Position numbers and translations under genes: made by a program
Source: a virus
DNA length: 29,597 nucleotides
Direction: 5' to 3' (one strand)
IMG/VR virus record: IMGVR_UViG_3300048061_000193
Span: 1 to 29,597 of that record
Notes under the pieces: model-generated
Databases searched by the model: none
What the model saw: the letters and a program-made list of their open reading frames with translations, nothing else
What the model was told of the DNA's origin: nothing
In this document: one piece after another, positions 1-8,247 of the stretch
How the letters are laid out: every line of letters begins with the position of its first letter
Position numbering within the stretch: the stretch's first letter is position 1

Positions 1-127
1 AAAATATCCAGCTCAAACAAAGTATCGCTGGTGTCGGTCTTGCGCGCCCTGCGCTTCTTCACTTTGCCCTTGCCTCGCGCCTGGTCGCACAGCGCATCGA
101 CGAAAAGCTGCATCGCTTGCTGCTGTG
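1..127. repeat. terminal direct repeat, left copy (circular overlap)
   Basis: Bases 1-127 are identical to 29471-29597. The reading frame of the phosphoesterase gene continues without interruption across the join, which shows that the contig closes into a circle. The length 127 equals a commonly used assembler k-mer, so this is probably assembly overlap, not a physical terminal repeat. Confidence 0.95.
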
Positions 128-368
128 GCTGTTGCCGGCGCCATTCTTGTATCACATGACCTTCAGCATTTAGCTGCACTGTGCTTTTGCCGTAGCTTAA
201 ATGTTCCGGTCGCGGTGCTGCGCTATTCCATGGAGCTTCGCCCCTTGCTTCAAGCAGACGTATTGTGCGCTTCAGATTGGCGCGGTCGCAATTTAATTCC
301 CTTGCCGCTCCTGTGATTGATCCCGCCTTAAGATAGGCTCGGACAATCGCCTCTTGCTTCTCGGTCAT
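1..368 (-). CDS. HTH-metallophosphoesterase, N-terminal part (continues at 29470)
   Basis: This is the 5' part of the gene whose 3' part lies at 28711-29470. Joined across the circle it is 1128 nt, or 375 aa. I chose ATG at 368 because it adds 85 in-frame residues before the first methionine visible at the right edge. Residues 1-45 look like a helix-turn-helix (an alanine/glycine turn followed by ELNCDRANLKRTI), followed by a Q-rich linker near residues 75-85. A TTGACA-N17-TAAATA promoter ends 6 nt before this ATG, and an AGGA also lies just upstream. The HTH suggests that the enzyme is delivered to DNA; that is inference. Confidence 0.8.
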   Translation of the reverse strand, partial: MTEKQEAIVRAYLKAGSITGAARELNCDRANLKRTIRLLEARGEAPWNSAAPRPEHLSYGKSTVQLNAEGHVIQEWRRQQPQQQAMQLFVDALCDQARGKGKVKKRRARKTDTSDTLFELDI

Positions 369-374
369 GCTTCC

Positions 375-403
375 TATTTATGCGCATCGCAATTTACTGT
401 CAA
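375..403 (-). promoter_or_regulatory. sigma70-like promoter for the phosphoesterase gene, leaderless geometry
   Basis: TTGACA (398-403), a 17-bp spacer and TAAATA (375-380), which ends 6 nt before the ATG at 368. An AGGA lies within those bases, so weak Shine-Dalgarno use cannot be excluded if transcription starts further up. Confidence 0.55.
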
Positions 404-424
404 TACGCTAACAGTCAGATCTAA

Positions 425-823
425 TTACTTTACTTGAGAAGATCCGAAATAAAATCCGACGATGGCGAGTGCAGTCTGGCGGATCTCTGGCAGGATAACG
501 AATCCCTGCACAGTTTCCCATCTGACGCTCTTAAATAGCCCTAGAAAGCCGTTTGATTGATTTTGGATACTTACCCCTACGTCAGTGAATGCAAAGACGA
601 ATGGGGCTACTACAATCGCAAACATTGTGCATACGACTAGAAAACGGCGAACCAGTACTCCACCCTCACGTTGAGCAGCCCGGTCAGCGGAGTCATCCGC
701 AGTTGCCTGCTTCGCCAGCATTCTCTCGAACATAGCGGTCTGGCTCTGCATTTGCGCGGCGATCAGTTTCATTACGAATCCTGACAAGCCTCCACCGAGC
801 ATAGCTAGCAGTTCAGTTGTCAT
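425..823 (-). CDS. membrane protein, lysis-associated candidate
   Basis: Protein of 132 aa. The N-terminus is a hydrophobic or amphipathic helix (LLAMLGGGLSGFVMKLIAA), the middle is polar, residues 58-79 form a membrane helix (VRRFLVVCTMFAIVVAPFVFAF), and the C-terminus has another hydrophobic stretch (LAIVGFYFGSS). It is the last gene of the tail module. Similar proteins occur in aquatic phages after fibre genes, without known function. A holin-like or membrane-scaffold role is possible. Confidence 0.6.
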   Translation of the reverse strand: MTTELLAMLGGGLSGFVMKLIAAQMQSQTAMFERMLAKQATADDSADRAAQREGGVLVRRFLVVCTMFAIVVAPFVFAFTDVGVSIQNQSNGFLGLFKSVRWETVQGFVILPEIRQTALAIVGFYFGSSQVK

Positions 824-983
824 TCTTAAGCTCTTTGATTACCTTGACTGCTGAGGCAGTCATATAGACTAGGGTAGCGATACCCACAATAAAACCCAGT
901 ACTTCATTGATCGGTGTAAGACTCAACGTAGCCAAGAATCCTCCTGTCCCAAGGGTTGATTTGTAAATAATATCTTCCATCAT
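813..983 (-). CDS. small membrane protein, holin candidate
   Basis: Protein of 56 aa, with ATG at 983 overlapping the previous stop (ATGA) and the stop overlapping the next gene by 11 nt. Residues about 28-47 form one membrane helix (EVLGFIVGIATLVYMTASAV) followed by a basic end (KVIKELKN). Size and position between the fibre gene and a second membrane protein fit a small holin or accessory lysis protein. Confidence 0.6.
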   Translation of the reverse strand: MMEDIIYKSTLGTGGFLATLSLTPINEVLGFIVGIATLVYMTASAVKVIKELKNDN

Positions 984-1210
984 ACTTCGTCACTTTCTAA
1001 TGGAGCATAGCTTTCAAACACTGCGTTCTCCTCGTAGTCATCGAGGTCATATTCCCGTACGTCCAATGCCCACTTGCCGTCAGCCGTAGGCACTGGAGCA
1101 GTCAGCCAGCGTGTGCCTTTGCCTTCAGTCCAGTAAGAGAAGTTCAGGTACTTGCCCTCCTCGTCAGCGCGGTCAATGGCTCCTTGTTCGGTTTCGTAGA
1201 TTAGGTACAT
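980..1210 (-). CDS. small protein downstream of the fibre
   Basis: Protein of 76 aa, acidic, with several aromatic residues (MYLIYETEQ; LNFSYWTEGKGTRWL; YDLDDYEE). Short proteins of this style follow fibre genes in other aquatic phages; the role may be fibre assembly. It starts 2 nt after the fibre stop and its own stop overlaps the next ATG. Confidence 0.65.
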   Translation of the reverse strand: MYLIYETEQGAIDRADEEGKYLNFSYWTEGKGTRWLTAPVPTADGKWALDVREYDLDDYEENAVFESYAPLESDEV

Positions 1211-1212
1211 AA

Positions 1213-4200
1213 TTAAGATAGGGTAATGCCGTACTGGTTGGCGATGTTTGCTTCGATGGCAGGACGATTGGGGGACTGGTCGGAGTTGTAGATAATCATC
1301 TCCTTGGCCGTACCAGCAAACGCGTTGGCTGGTCGTCCGAACACATACGCAATAGTATTAGATGTATTCCCAGCGTCACCAGAAACAATACTTGTTCCGT
1401 TGCTAAAGATTTCGCTGCTTGCTCCGTTTGCGAGATATGTAGCAAGTATTTCTGTGCTAGGATGCGTTCCTCCTGCTAAAGAAACACCGTGGCTCATTAC
1501 ATATTGACCAGTGCCACGTCTACCAGCTGCAGGTAGTGAGCTTCCGCTATAAATAAAGCTTGAATTTACAGTAGCAGAATAAACGGAAAATGTGTTGTAT
1601 GGTTGCGTTGTTAGGCTTGTTGTTAAGACAAAAAAGTCATTAGTACCATCAAAATCAATAGCACCCAAGAACGCGTGAGGCTGACCAGATGTCACCTCGC
1701 CAACAATCTTAGGCTGATTCGCAGCAGTCGTCTGCTCCGCGTCATTGCCACTACCGCTCTGGTCGTACCAAGTCTGCACGAATCCGTTGACTGTATCGTT
1801 AGCAGCAGGGATGTCAGTAATGCTGTAGGTCTCACCGATGTTAGCCTCAATGGCTGTACGGTTGGCTGTTTGGTCGGAGTTGTAGTGAATTAACTCAGAA
1901 ATGTAACCTCTAGTATTATGAGTTGATACTACTACCTTACTGCCAATATAATACTGCGTAGCTGTCACCGTTGAAGCGTCTCCACTTCCATCAATCTCAT
2001 TGGTTCCGTTTCCGAAATAGTTAATATCCGCTGAACCCTCAATAATAGTGTGAAGGTTTAGGCTCTTCTGGAAGTCTATTCCAGCGGAATAAGAATCTGT
2101 GCCCGCTCCCGACTTGTAGCCATTTGTAAAGTCAGAGTTAATGCCAGCAATATAAAGAGATCCTAAGCCGTACAGAAGGGTAGAATTTCTCTTTTGAGCC
2201 GCATTACTACCTGCCGTAACATCATCTGCAAGCGGTTGCCAAGATGCGAAAAATGAAAACGAAGAACCTATATCCGCTGGTGATGTTAGGTATCTTTCGT
2301 CGCTTGAATCATCTGCGAATTTTATAGATGGCTTGTTACGTTTCTGGACAAGGCTGCCATTCACGACAATCTTAGGCTGCTTCGTAGGGTCAGTCTGAGT
2401 TGCGTCATTGGCTGGTGTACTGCCACTCTGGTCGTACCAAGTACTGACTGTACCATCCCGCGAGAAGGCTGCTAGAGAAATGTCGTAGTGATTAGCGATG
2501 TTCTCCTCAATGGCTCTGCGCTTTGTTGACTGGTCGGAGTCGTAGATGATTAGTTCTTGCAACCTCCCGTTAAATTGTCTTCCCGGGGTATCTTGGTCAT
2601 AACCAATCGTTGACTTACTTAGGGTGTTCGAGCCTGCGGTAGTCCAAGTATTTGTTACTGTCTCATTTAGGCTACCATTAACGTGAGTGGTTGAAGCTCC
2701 AGTCTTAATAACTAACGAATACAGAGACTTAGATGATGTTAGATTGTTACCACCAGAAAATACGTTTACAGCAGTATCATCACCATCATACCAAAGCGGG
2801 GTGAGCTTACTCGCAGTATTCCCATAGGCTACCGCAAAACCTCCATTTGTTGAATCAGATGAGTCAAATATAGTTCTAAGATTTGATGCGGTATTATCAT
2901 CAATGGAGGCAACTGTAAAGGCTCCGTATGTTAATGAGACTGGGCTAAAGCCAGTTATGTCAAGCTGTGTAGTTGAACCATCAAAATCAATACCACCAGT
3001 AACCAGATTCCCATCCTCAACAATCTTAGGCTGCTTTGCAGTATCCGTCTGCACCGCGTGATTGTCGCTGCCTGATTGGTCGTACCAAGTCCGAACGTGT
3101 CCGTCTGCTGAGGTCTGTGTCAGCGTGATGTTTGTGATAGATACATCGGCAACTGCTGTTCCTCCTGTGCGGAAGTAGATGCCCGATGTTTCGTCTGGAT
3201 TTAAAGTTACGGAATTAGAACCAAGAACTAACGATGTTTGCGCAAACGGGAGTGAGCTAGCCAGAGTTATACCAGAAAGACTGCCAGAAGTTAATACAAC
3301 ATCAAAGGTTGCAACATAAGTGCCTGCCCCTACGTCAGCTGGTGCTGCAAGGCGCTTAAACCCCGTAGAACCTTCATTATTAACCGAGAAGTCAAAGCTT
3401 GTTGCTGTCTCGTTACTAACATTGCCAGCGAGACCTCCAGACTCTGCCTGTAAATCCAGCCTATCAACATCCTCATTCACCCAATCCTCCAGCGTACCAT
3501 CAGCAACCTCGGATGCAGTAAAGGATTGGACTGCGTCATCGCTTGAACGGCGTGTCTGTACTACGTACTTGCCAGATGGAAGATATTCGGTGTCCCCAAG
3601 GCTTTCGTAGATTTTGATGTTGGATATATTCCCTTCCCACGGACCTTGTGCCCACAAAAGTAAAGTGCTACCACTGCCAGTACCCCACTCTCCAATAACA
3701 TCAATAGTCCCACTCCCACTTAGTTCCTGCTGGTAGACAATGTCCCCTCCCGCAGCAGACGTAGAAGACTGTGTGCCGAGAGCTATTACAAACACACCAC
3801 TTACATTTGTATCATAGGTCAGGGTTAAACGGCACTGTGCCCCATCGGGTATATCAGGTAATGACTTACCTGCGGTGAAAGCTGTCGCACCAGAACAATT
3901 CAGAAACCCATCAACTACAGACCATCCTGCGTTCAAGCTCCACCCATCAGTCCCAGCACTGAAGTCGGACTCATACTCAAGGGTATCACCAGCGTATTCC
4001 CACTGATTGGTTCCTAAGCTACGCAAGGAGTAAGCCGCTGCTGCTCCTGTAGCTTGGTCAAGAGGAAGCTCGTTCTCAGCGTATGAGATTACCTTTACGT
4101 TGCGGATGTAGATTACGTCGCCAGATGTTCCAGTGAACGAGACACTACTTCCATCTGCGTGTTGTATCCATAGCCTATCATTACGTGCTACCCCACTGGC

Positions 4201-4959
4201 GGAGTGTGACTCCCAAACATCGGGCGTTGGTGTAATTATTCCAGTGGATATACCTTCATACCCGCTTAAAACTCTAAACCCGTCTGTGCTTGTATTGGTT
4301 GAAGGAATTTTAACCTCAAATTCAACCGTATATGTTTTACCAATCACAAATGATGAACTCCTACTGGTATCGTGTGGACCAGTTGTTGCGTCACTGGTAA
4401 TAACAAGTTCACTAGATACAGCAGAAGTTGTGCTACCCCGCAGCCCAGTAAACCCATCAACCCCCTCACTGAAGTCACTTTCGTATATGACCTCCTCGCC
4501 CTTAACAAAACCCTCCAGCGTACCGTCAGTAACCTCGTCAGCGGTAAAGCCCTCGGTCTCTCCGTCCACGTTGCGGCGTACCTCTACAACGTCACCAGTG
4601 AAGTCCTCCTTCAGTTTACGCAGGGAGTAAGCGGCGGCTGCTTCAATCAAAGCACCATCGCGCTCACCTGTATTCGTGTCCAGTTCCCGAAGGTCAAGCG
4701 GCAGCGTAGGCTGCTCATTGACCCAGCGAGCCATCGTTCCGTCACTGACTTCAACAGATGAAAAGTCGCGCTCTGTATTGTCGCTCTCGCGGCGAACGCG
4801 AACAACTCTGCTCCCATCATCCCAGCTTTTAAGCCTGCGCAGCGAATAAGCTGCTGCTGCGCCCTCAAATTGATTGAGAAGCGGCGTCTTAACGCCAGAC
4901 AGCGCGACCGGAGTCACAACGCTGCTGACTACGTTGGAAACTTGATTGGAGCCAGTCAT
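1213..4959 (-). CDS. large repeat tail fibre / receptor-binding protein with LamG-like domains
   Basis: Protein of 1248 aa. Three copies of an AAAAYSLRxL module lie near residues 34, 108 and 306, each leading to a (V)RR-(S/N)-D and a DGT-(M/L) strand. Two beta-sandwich domains, each starting YESDFS, are inserted at about 158-300 and within the third copy (about 330-475). Then come three long repeats, each opening TWYDQSGS (about residues 625, 838, 1062), passing through QPKIV and FDG, and closing with (I/H)Y(D/N)SDQ...AIE-NI. The latter resemble LamG/concanavalin-like sugar-binding domains of phage adhesins. It probably binds host glycans. Confidence 0.8.
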   Translation of the reverse strand: MTGSNQVSNVVSSVVTPVALSGVKTPLLNQFEGAAAAYSLRRLKSWDDGSRVVRVRRESDNTERDFSSVEVSDGTMARWVNEQPTLPLDLRELDTNTGERDGALIEAAAAYSLRKLKEDFTGDVVEVRRNVDGETEGFTADEVTDGTLEGFVKGEEVIYESDFSEGVDGFTGLRGSTTSAVSSELVITSDATTGPHDTSRSSSFVIGKTYTVEFEVKIPSTNTSTDGFRVLSGYEGISTGIITPTPDVWESHSASGVARNDRLWIQHADGSSVSFTGTSGDVIYIRNVKVISYAENELPLDQATGAAAAYSLRSLGTNQWEYAGDTLEYESDFSAGTDGWSLNAGWSVVDGFLNCSGATAFTAGKSLPDIPDGAQCRLTLTYDTNVSGVFVIALGTQSSTSAAGGDIVYQQELSGSGTIDVIGEWGTGSGSTLLLWAQGPWEGNISNIKIYESLGDTEYLPSGKYVVQTRRSSDDAVQSFTASEVADGTLEDWVNEDVDRLDLQAESGGLAGNVSNETATSFDFSVNNEGSTGFKRLAAPADVGAGTYVATFDVVLTSGSLSGITLASSLPFAQTSLVLGSNSVTLNPDETSGIYFRTGGTAVADVSITNITLTQTSADGHVRTWYDQSGSDNHAVQTDTAKQPKIVEDGNLVTGGIDFDGSTTQLDITGFSPVSLTYGAFTVASIDDNTASNLRTIFDSSDSTNGGFAVAYGNTASKLTPLWYDGDDTAVNVFSGGNNLTSSKSLYSLVIKTGASTTHVNGSLNETVTNTWTTAGSNTLSKSTIGYDQDTPGRQFNGRLQELIIYDSDQSTKRRAIEENIANHYDISLAAFSRDGTVSTWYDQSGSTPANDATQTDPTKQPKIVVNGSLVQKRNKPSIKFADDSSDERYLTSPADIGSSFSFFASWQPLADDVTAGSNAAQKRNSTLLYGLGSLYIAGINSDFTNGYKSGAGTDSYSAGIDFQKSLNLHTIIEGSADINYFGNGTNEIDGSGDASTVTATQYYIGSKVVVSTHNTRGYISELIHYNSDQTANRTAIEANIGETYSITDIPAANDTVNGFVQTWYDQSGSGNDAEQTTAANQPKIVGEVTSGQPHAFLGAIDFDGTNDFFVLTTSLTTQPYNTFSVYSATVNSSFIYSGSSLPAAGRRGTGQYVMSHGVSLAGGTHPSTEILATYLANGASSEIFSNGTSIVSGDAGNTSNTIAYVFGRPANAFAGTAKEMIIYNSDQSPNRPAIEANIANQYGITLS

Positions 4960-4965
4960 TGGGCC

Positions 4966-5271
4966 TTACTGGAGCTTGGATGTCTTGAGGATGCCAGTGA
5001 TGACAATGTTAATGTCTGGAGAAGTCGCGCCAGATAGCGTTAAACGCAAATCCGCTTTTCCGACTTCAACATTAAGCGCACCATCTGCGGTGATTGTCGC
5101 TGCATCTCCAAGTGCATTGGTAGCGGCGAACCATGTAGTGCCGTTATCGTAGCTTAATTCAAACGCCAGGCTGCCACCGCCGAAGGTTCCGAATGCGCCA
5201 ACATTCAATTTTCCTTTAATTGGTAGCGTACCAGTCGAGCCGTTACTTGTGAGATTGTATGTTTGAGCCAT
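4966..5271 (-). CDS. small beta-rich virion protein, possible decoration
   Basis: Protein of 101 aa, Gly/Thr/Ala-rich and beta-predicted, without signal peptide. The pattern (FELSYDNGTTWFAATNALGDA) is that of a small virion decoration or fibre-associated domain. It has its own TTGACA promoter directly ahead of the largest fibre gene. Confidence 0.55.
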   Translation of the reverse strand: MAQTYNLTSNGSTGTLPIKGKLNVGAFGTFGGGSLAFELSYDNGTTWFAATNALGDAATITADGALNVEVGKADLRLTLSGATSPDINIVITGILKTSKLQ

Positions 5272-5278
5272 GTTGATA

Positions 5279-5307
5279 TTTTTATGTGATTGCTGTTAAA
5301 TTGTCAA
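5279..5307 (-). promoter_or_regulatory. sigma70-like promoter for the 5271 gene, near-leaderless
   Basis: TTGACA (5302-5307), a 17-bp spacer and TAAAAA (5279-5284), which ends 7 nt before the ATG at 5271. Confidence 0.5.
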
Positions 5308-5322
5308 TGCAAAGCATTGTCA
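5302..5322 (-). repeat. inverted repeat overlapping the -35 of the 5271 promoter
   Basis: TGTCAATGC-AAA-GCATTGTCA: 9-bp arms with one mismatch and a 3-nt loop, lying just after the fibre gene stop and covering the TTGACA of the next promoter. It could act as an operator or as a weak terminator. Confidence 0.5.
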
Positions 5323-5326
5323 GTTA

Positions 5327-6433
5327 TTAGTGCTGATTGGTTGCGTACCAATTAAATCCGTCACAAGCAAGCAGCCAGCCGCCATATTCATTTTGATGGA
5401 TATTTTCATCTGAATTGCTATTTAAGTGAATGTTTTGATTTGGCGTACCTTCTGCGTTCTCGATTGTTAATCTGTTTGATGTCGATGTTTTTACTACACT
5501 GAGCAACTGACCCTCGACGCCGCCAACTAGACCTCCGATTGTTATATCGTTGCTGGATGTGTCGCACAGCAGAATGCTCTTGCCTGCAACATTCAGATTG
5601 TCGATAGGGCCAGTCGCAGTTACATCTAATGCTGTGCGATGCTTTGCGACTGTAACGCCCAGATCAGACGTTGTGAGCGCTTGTGGCACTTGTGCTGCTG
5701 CTGCCGCGAATGCTGTACTGGCGCTCGCATATAATTGTACATCCTGCTGCGCAACAACTACATCATTGATCTTAATTTCAAGATATGCCGCCAGACTGCT
5801 TTTATCGCCAAGCGCCTGGATAACTCTGGAGTTATTTGCGCTGAGTGTTCCGCCCCAGCCGTTGGCGATTTGAATCCATGTGTCCTGGAAAATGAGTGGC
5901 TGCGCCGAAAGCTCGATTACTTGCTGCTCGCGCGATGTAGTGCTGCCAGCGATTAGCTCTGAGCCAATAACTGACGATTCCGGCGACAGATCGATGCTTG
6001 TGCCAGATAGCGTTGTTTGATTGCCGGTAAATGTATATGCGACGACATAACAGCCCTCGCCTTTCTTTGTAACCTCGACCAGCGTGCCGTTTGGCCCCGT
6101 GTTGCTGTTCAGCGCATTCAGCGCAGCTTCAACAGTCGCCGAGCTTGCATCGTATGCGATCGCTGCGGTGGTATCAGTGCCGTCGGTCAGCGTGAATGTG
6201 CCCTGCGTTGGCTTCGCGTTGCGCGCTGATAGCGAAACTTTTACAGATACGCCAGCAGAGCCACTGCGAACGTCATAAGTTCCATCTGGATCGATTAAAT
6301 ACAGATTAAAGTTCTGCTCTGCGCCCTGCACAAATTCGCGCACCTGTGCTGGAGTTTGCGGCTGATTAAGTCCTGCGACGATTGCTTTGGTGATGCTTTG
6401 CGGCTCGCTGTTTACATAAATGTGAATGCTCAT
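5327..6433 (-). CDS. tail fibre or baseplate protein
   Basis: Protein of 368 aa. Residues 75-150 contain a GTFTLTDGTDTTAAIAYDAS-type beta domain found in phage structural proteins. The C-terminal 100 residues (LTIENAEGTPNQNIHLN..., ending GWLLACDGFNWYATNQH) resemble a fibre tip or chaperone-like end. It lies between tail-tip genes and the large repeat fibre, so host attachment is likely. Confidence 0.65.
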   Translation of the reverse strand: MSIHIYVNSEPQSITKAIVAGLNQPQTPAQVREFVQGAEQNFNLYLIDPDGTYDVRSGSAGVSVKVSLSARNAKPTQGTFTLTDGTDTTAAIAYDASSATVEAALNALNSNTGPNGTLVEVTKKGEGCYVVAYTFTGNQTTLSGTSIDLSPESSVIGSELIAGSTTSREQQVIELSAQPLIFQDTWIQIANGWGGTLSANNSRVIQALGDKSSLAAYLEIKINDVVVAQQDVQLYASASTAFAAAAAQVPQALTTSDLGVTVAKHRTALDVTATGPIDNLNVAGKSILLCDTSSNDITIGGLVGGVEGQLLSVVKTSTSNRLTIENAEGTPNQNIHLNSNSDENIHQNEYGGWLLACDGFNWYATNQH

Positions 6434-6452
6434 GATGTTTTATTTGTTAAAT

Positions 6453-6671
6453 TTATCCTCCTAGCGCTCTTACTCTGGCTTCAAGTTGCTGAATCCGATC
6501 ATTATAGTCTGGCACGTTTATTGTCATGCCATCAGAGGATTTTTCAATATATGGCGAAGAGTCTGGCACGTTGGTCATTCTTATTCTGCTCAAAGTGTTT
6601 ACCTTGTCGATTAGTTGATTTATAATCGACAATCTTTTCGCCCATCCTGCTTTTGTTAATTTGCTAATCAT
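6453..6671 (-). CDS. small tail-associated protein
   Basis: Protein of 72 aa. Helical N-terminus (LSIINQLIDKVNTLSRI), and a C-terminal coiled coil (NDRIQQLEARVRAL). Probably a trimerising or connector element near the tail tip. The ATGA overlap with the previous gene supports it. Confidence 0.6.
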   Translation of the reverse strand: MISKLTKAGWAKRLSIINQLIDKVNTLSRIRMTNVPDSSPYIEKSSDGMTINVPDYNDRIQQLEARVRALGG

Positions 6672-7450
6672 TGTGCTTTTACTCTTATGGTTTTTTTCTC
6701 AAAAATATTTCCTTTGTAATGCCTAACATTACTCTCAACGATCAATTCTGTGCCGTTTGCAACGTAATTCATATAAGTAACACGACTTGGATCTGTTCCG
6801 GGAAAGTATATATAATTATAATAAGTATCACTCACATAATTTGCTTTACCTCCTACGAAGCCGGCTGATCCTAAATCGTAATAATATGTGCTTGGTGCTA
6901 TATACACTGAACCCCATTCGCCCAAAAGGGTAATGCTAAAAACAGTATCTGGATTTACATCAGTGCCGTTACTTGTGCTGATGTGGTAACTGTAACTAAC
7001 TTTAGATGTTACTGTTTTTGCCATAGATTTTCTGTAAACATTTGGCGCTTGATAATATTTTATATTTTCATCAAAGTTGTAATACCATCCTCTGTATTCT
7101 GGGAAGGTGTATGTGTATGAACTTTCCATGTATGTCACATTGGCTGGCTTTGTACCAAATGCCCGAGTAAATGTAATAAGTTCACCTTCATCTGATGAAA
7201 AGTTTTCGTCGCCCAAAAAATAAGCATTTGCATTTGCCGTAAATGGCAACTCAGTCAATCCTGCATTTGCTGCCGTATCCATTACTGCTGTAAATGCTGG
7301 CGCAGAATAATTCTCGCGCTTGCAACTGCATTTTATCTTGTACTCGACTGTTACATTATCCAATCGCTCTGAAAATGGATATTCAACCCATGCGTCTGTT
7401 GGCACGATTGCGGCAGCAGCCGTTGTATCTGATTCGTATGGAATGCTCAT
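6668..7450 (-). CDS. tail-tip protein, paralogue 2
   Basis: Protein of 260 aa, tandem paralogue of the 8247 protein. It has the same DAWVEYPF, CxC (IKCSCK), LPFTANANAYFLGDENFSS and HYKGNIFEKK blocks. The centre (residues 125-190) differs most, so the two may form a hetero-oligomer or bind different ligands. It is linked to both neighbours by ATGA overlaps. Confidence 0.6.
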   Translation of the reverse strand: MSIPYESDTTAAAAIVPTDAWVEYPFSERLDNVTVEYKIKCSCKRENYSAPAFTAVMDTAANAGLTELPFTANANAYFLGDENFSSDEGELITFTRAFGTKPANVTYMESSYTYTFPEYRGWYYNFDENIKYYQAPNVYRKSMAKTVTSKVSYSYHISTSNGTDVNPDTVFSITLLGEWGSVYIAPSTYYYDLGSAGFVGGKANYVSDTYYNYIYFPGTDPSRVTYMNYVANGTELIVESNVRHYKGNIFEKKTIRVKAQ

Positions 7451-8247
7451 TGCGCTTTAACGTAAATGTTCTTTTTTACAAAAATATTTCCCTTGTAATG
7501 CTCAACATCACTTTCTGCCAAAAGAAAAGTCCCACTGTTTACATATCCTAGATACGTTGAGAAAGTGGGATTTGTACCATAAAAATTAGCAGTTCCGATT
7601 CCCAAGTGATCTGATACATAATCAACATTATCAACGTATGGAATAGATGGATAATAAGTTGTATTAAATATACTATAAGCCCCACTTGATGCATATTGAT
7701 TTATTTTGAAAACTTGATCTGGCGATAATCCCAATCCTTTATCTGTTCTGTAATAATAGTTGTAAACAAATTTAGCTGCGGCTGCTTTTGTTTGTGGCGG
7801 TCTAATATTATGAACAGGCTTTGAGCTTCTTAAATTTATAAGGAATAAAATATCCCAAGAAACACCACCTCCTGAATGCCAAAAACCGCGATAGCCAGGA
7901 AACGTGTAATCGTAGCTCTGTTCGGCTAAAGTCCTAGTCTGCGGAACTGCTCCAAAGGTGCGCAAAAATGTAGTTGTGCCGCCCTCTCCGGAAGAAAAAT
8001 TAGAATCGCCGAGAAAGTATGCATTTGAATCAGCAGTAAATGGCAAATCGATCAATTTAGCTGCTGATGCGCTGCTCATTGTGTCGCTGTATGCTGGCGA
8101 CTCGTAATCTTCATTCCTACAGTTGCATCGGATCTTGTATTCTTTCGTCACAAGATCGTTTTGATCCTCAAATGGATATTCAACCCAGGCATCGATTGCT
8201 CTGATGTCTGCCCATTTGGTTGCGTCTGAATAATAAGGTAAAGTCAT
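7447..8247 (-). CDS. tail-tip protein, paralogue 1
   Basis: Protein of 266 aa, paralogous to the next gene. Shared blocks include DAWVEYPF near residue 20, a CxC pair (IRCNCR), LPFTADSNAYFLGDSNFSS near 70-90, TFPGYRG, and the C-terminal HYKGNIF-KK-I-VKAQ. I know of no family. Position after the tape measure suggests a tail tip or baseplate role. The pair is a tandem duplication. Confidence 0.6.
   Translation of the reverse strand: MTLPYYSDATKWADIRAIDAWVEYPFEDQNDLVTKEYKIRCNCRNEDYESPAYSDTMSSASAAKLIDLPFTADSNAYFLGDSNFSSGEGGTTTFLRTFGAVPQTRTLAEQSYDYTFPGYRGFWHSGGGVSWDILFLINLRSSKPVHNIRPPQTKAAAAKFVYNYYYRTDKGLGLSPDQVFKINQYASSGAYSIFNTTYYPSIPYVDNVDYVSDHLGIGTANFYGTNPTFSTYLGYVNSGTFLLAESDVEHYKGNIFVKKNIYVKAQ

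Noticed and set aside
1-127. Physical direct terminal repeat of the virion DNA
   Set aside because: The length equals a common assembly k-mer and a gene continues across the join, so circular assembly overlap is the simpler reading.
4133-4630. 165-aa plus-strand ORF inside the fibre gene
   Set aside because: Ser/Pro/Thr-rich shadow of the repetitive Asp/Gly/Ser codons of the fibre; no start signal and opposite to all real genes.
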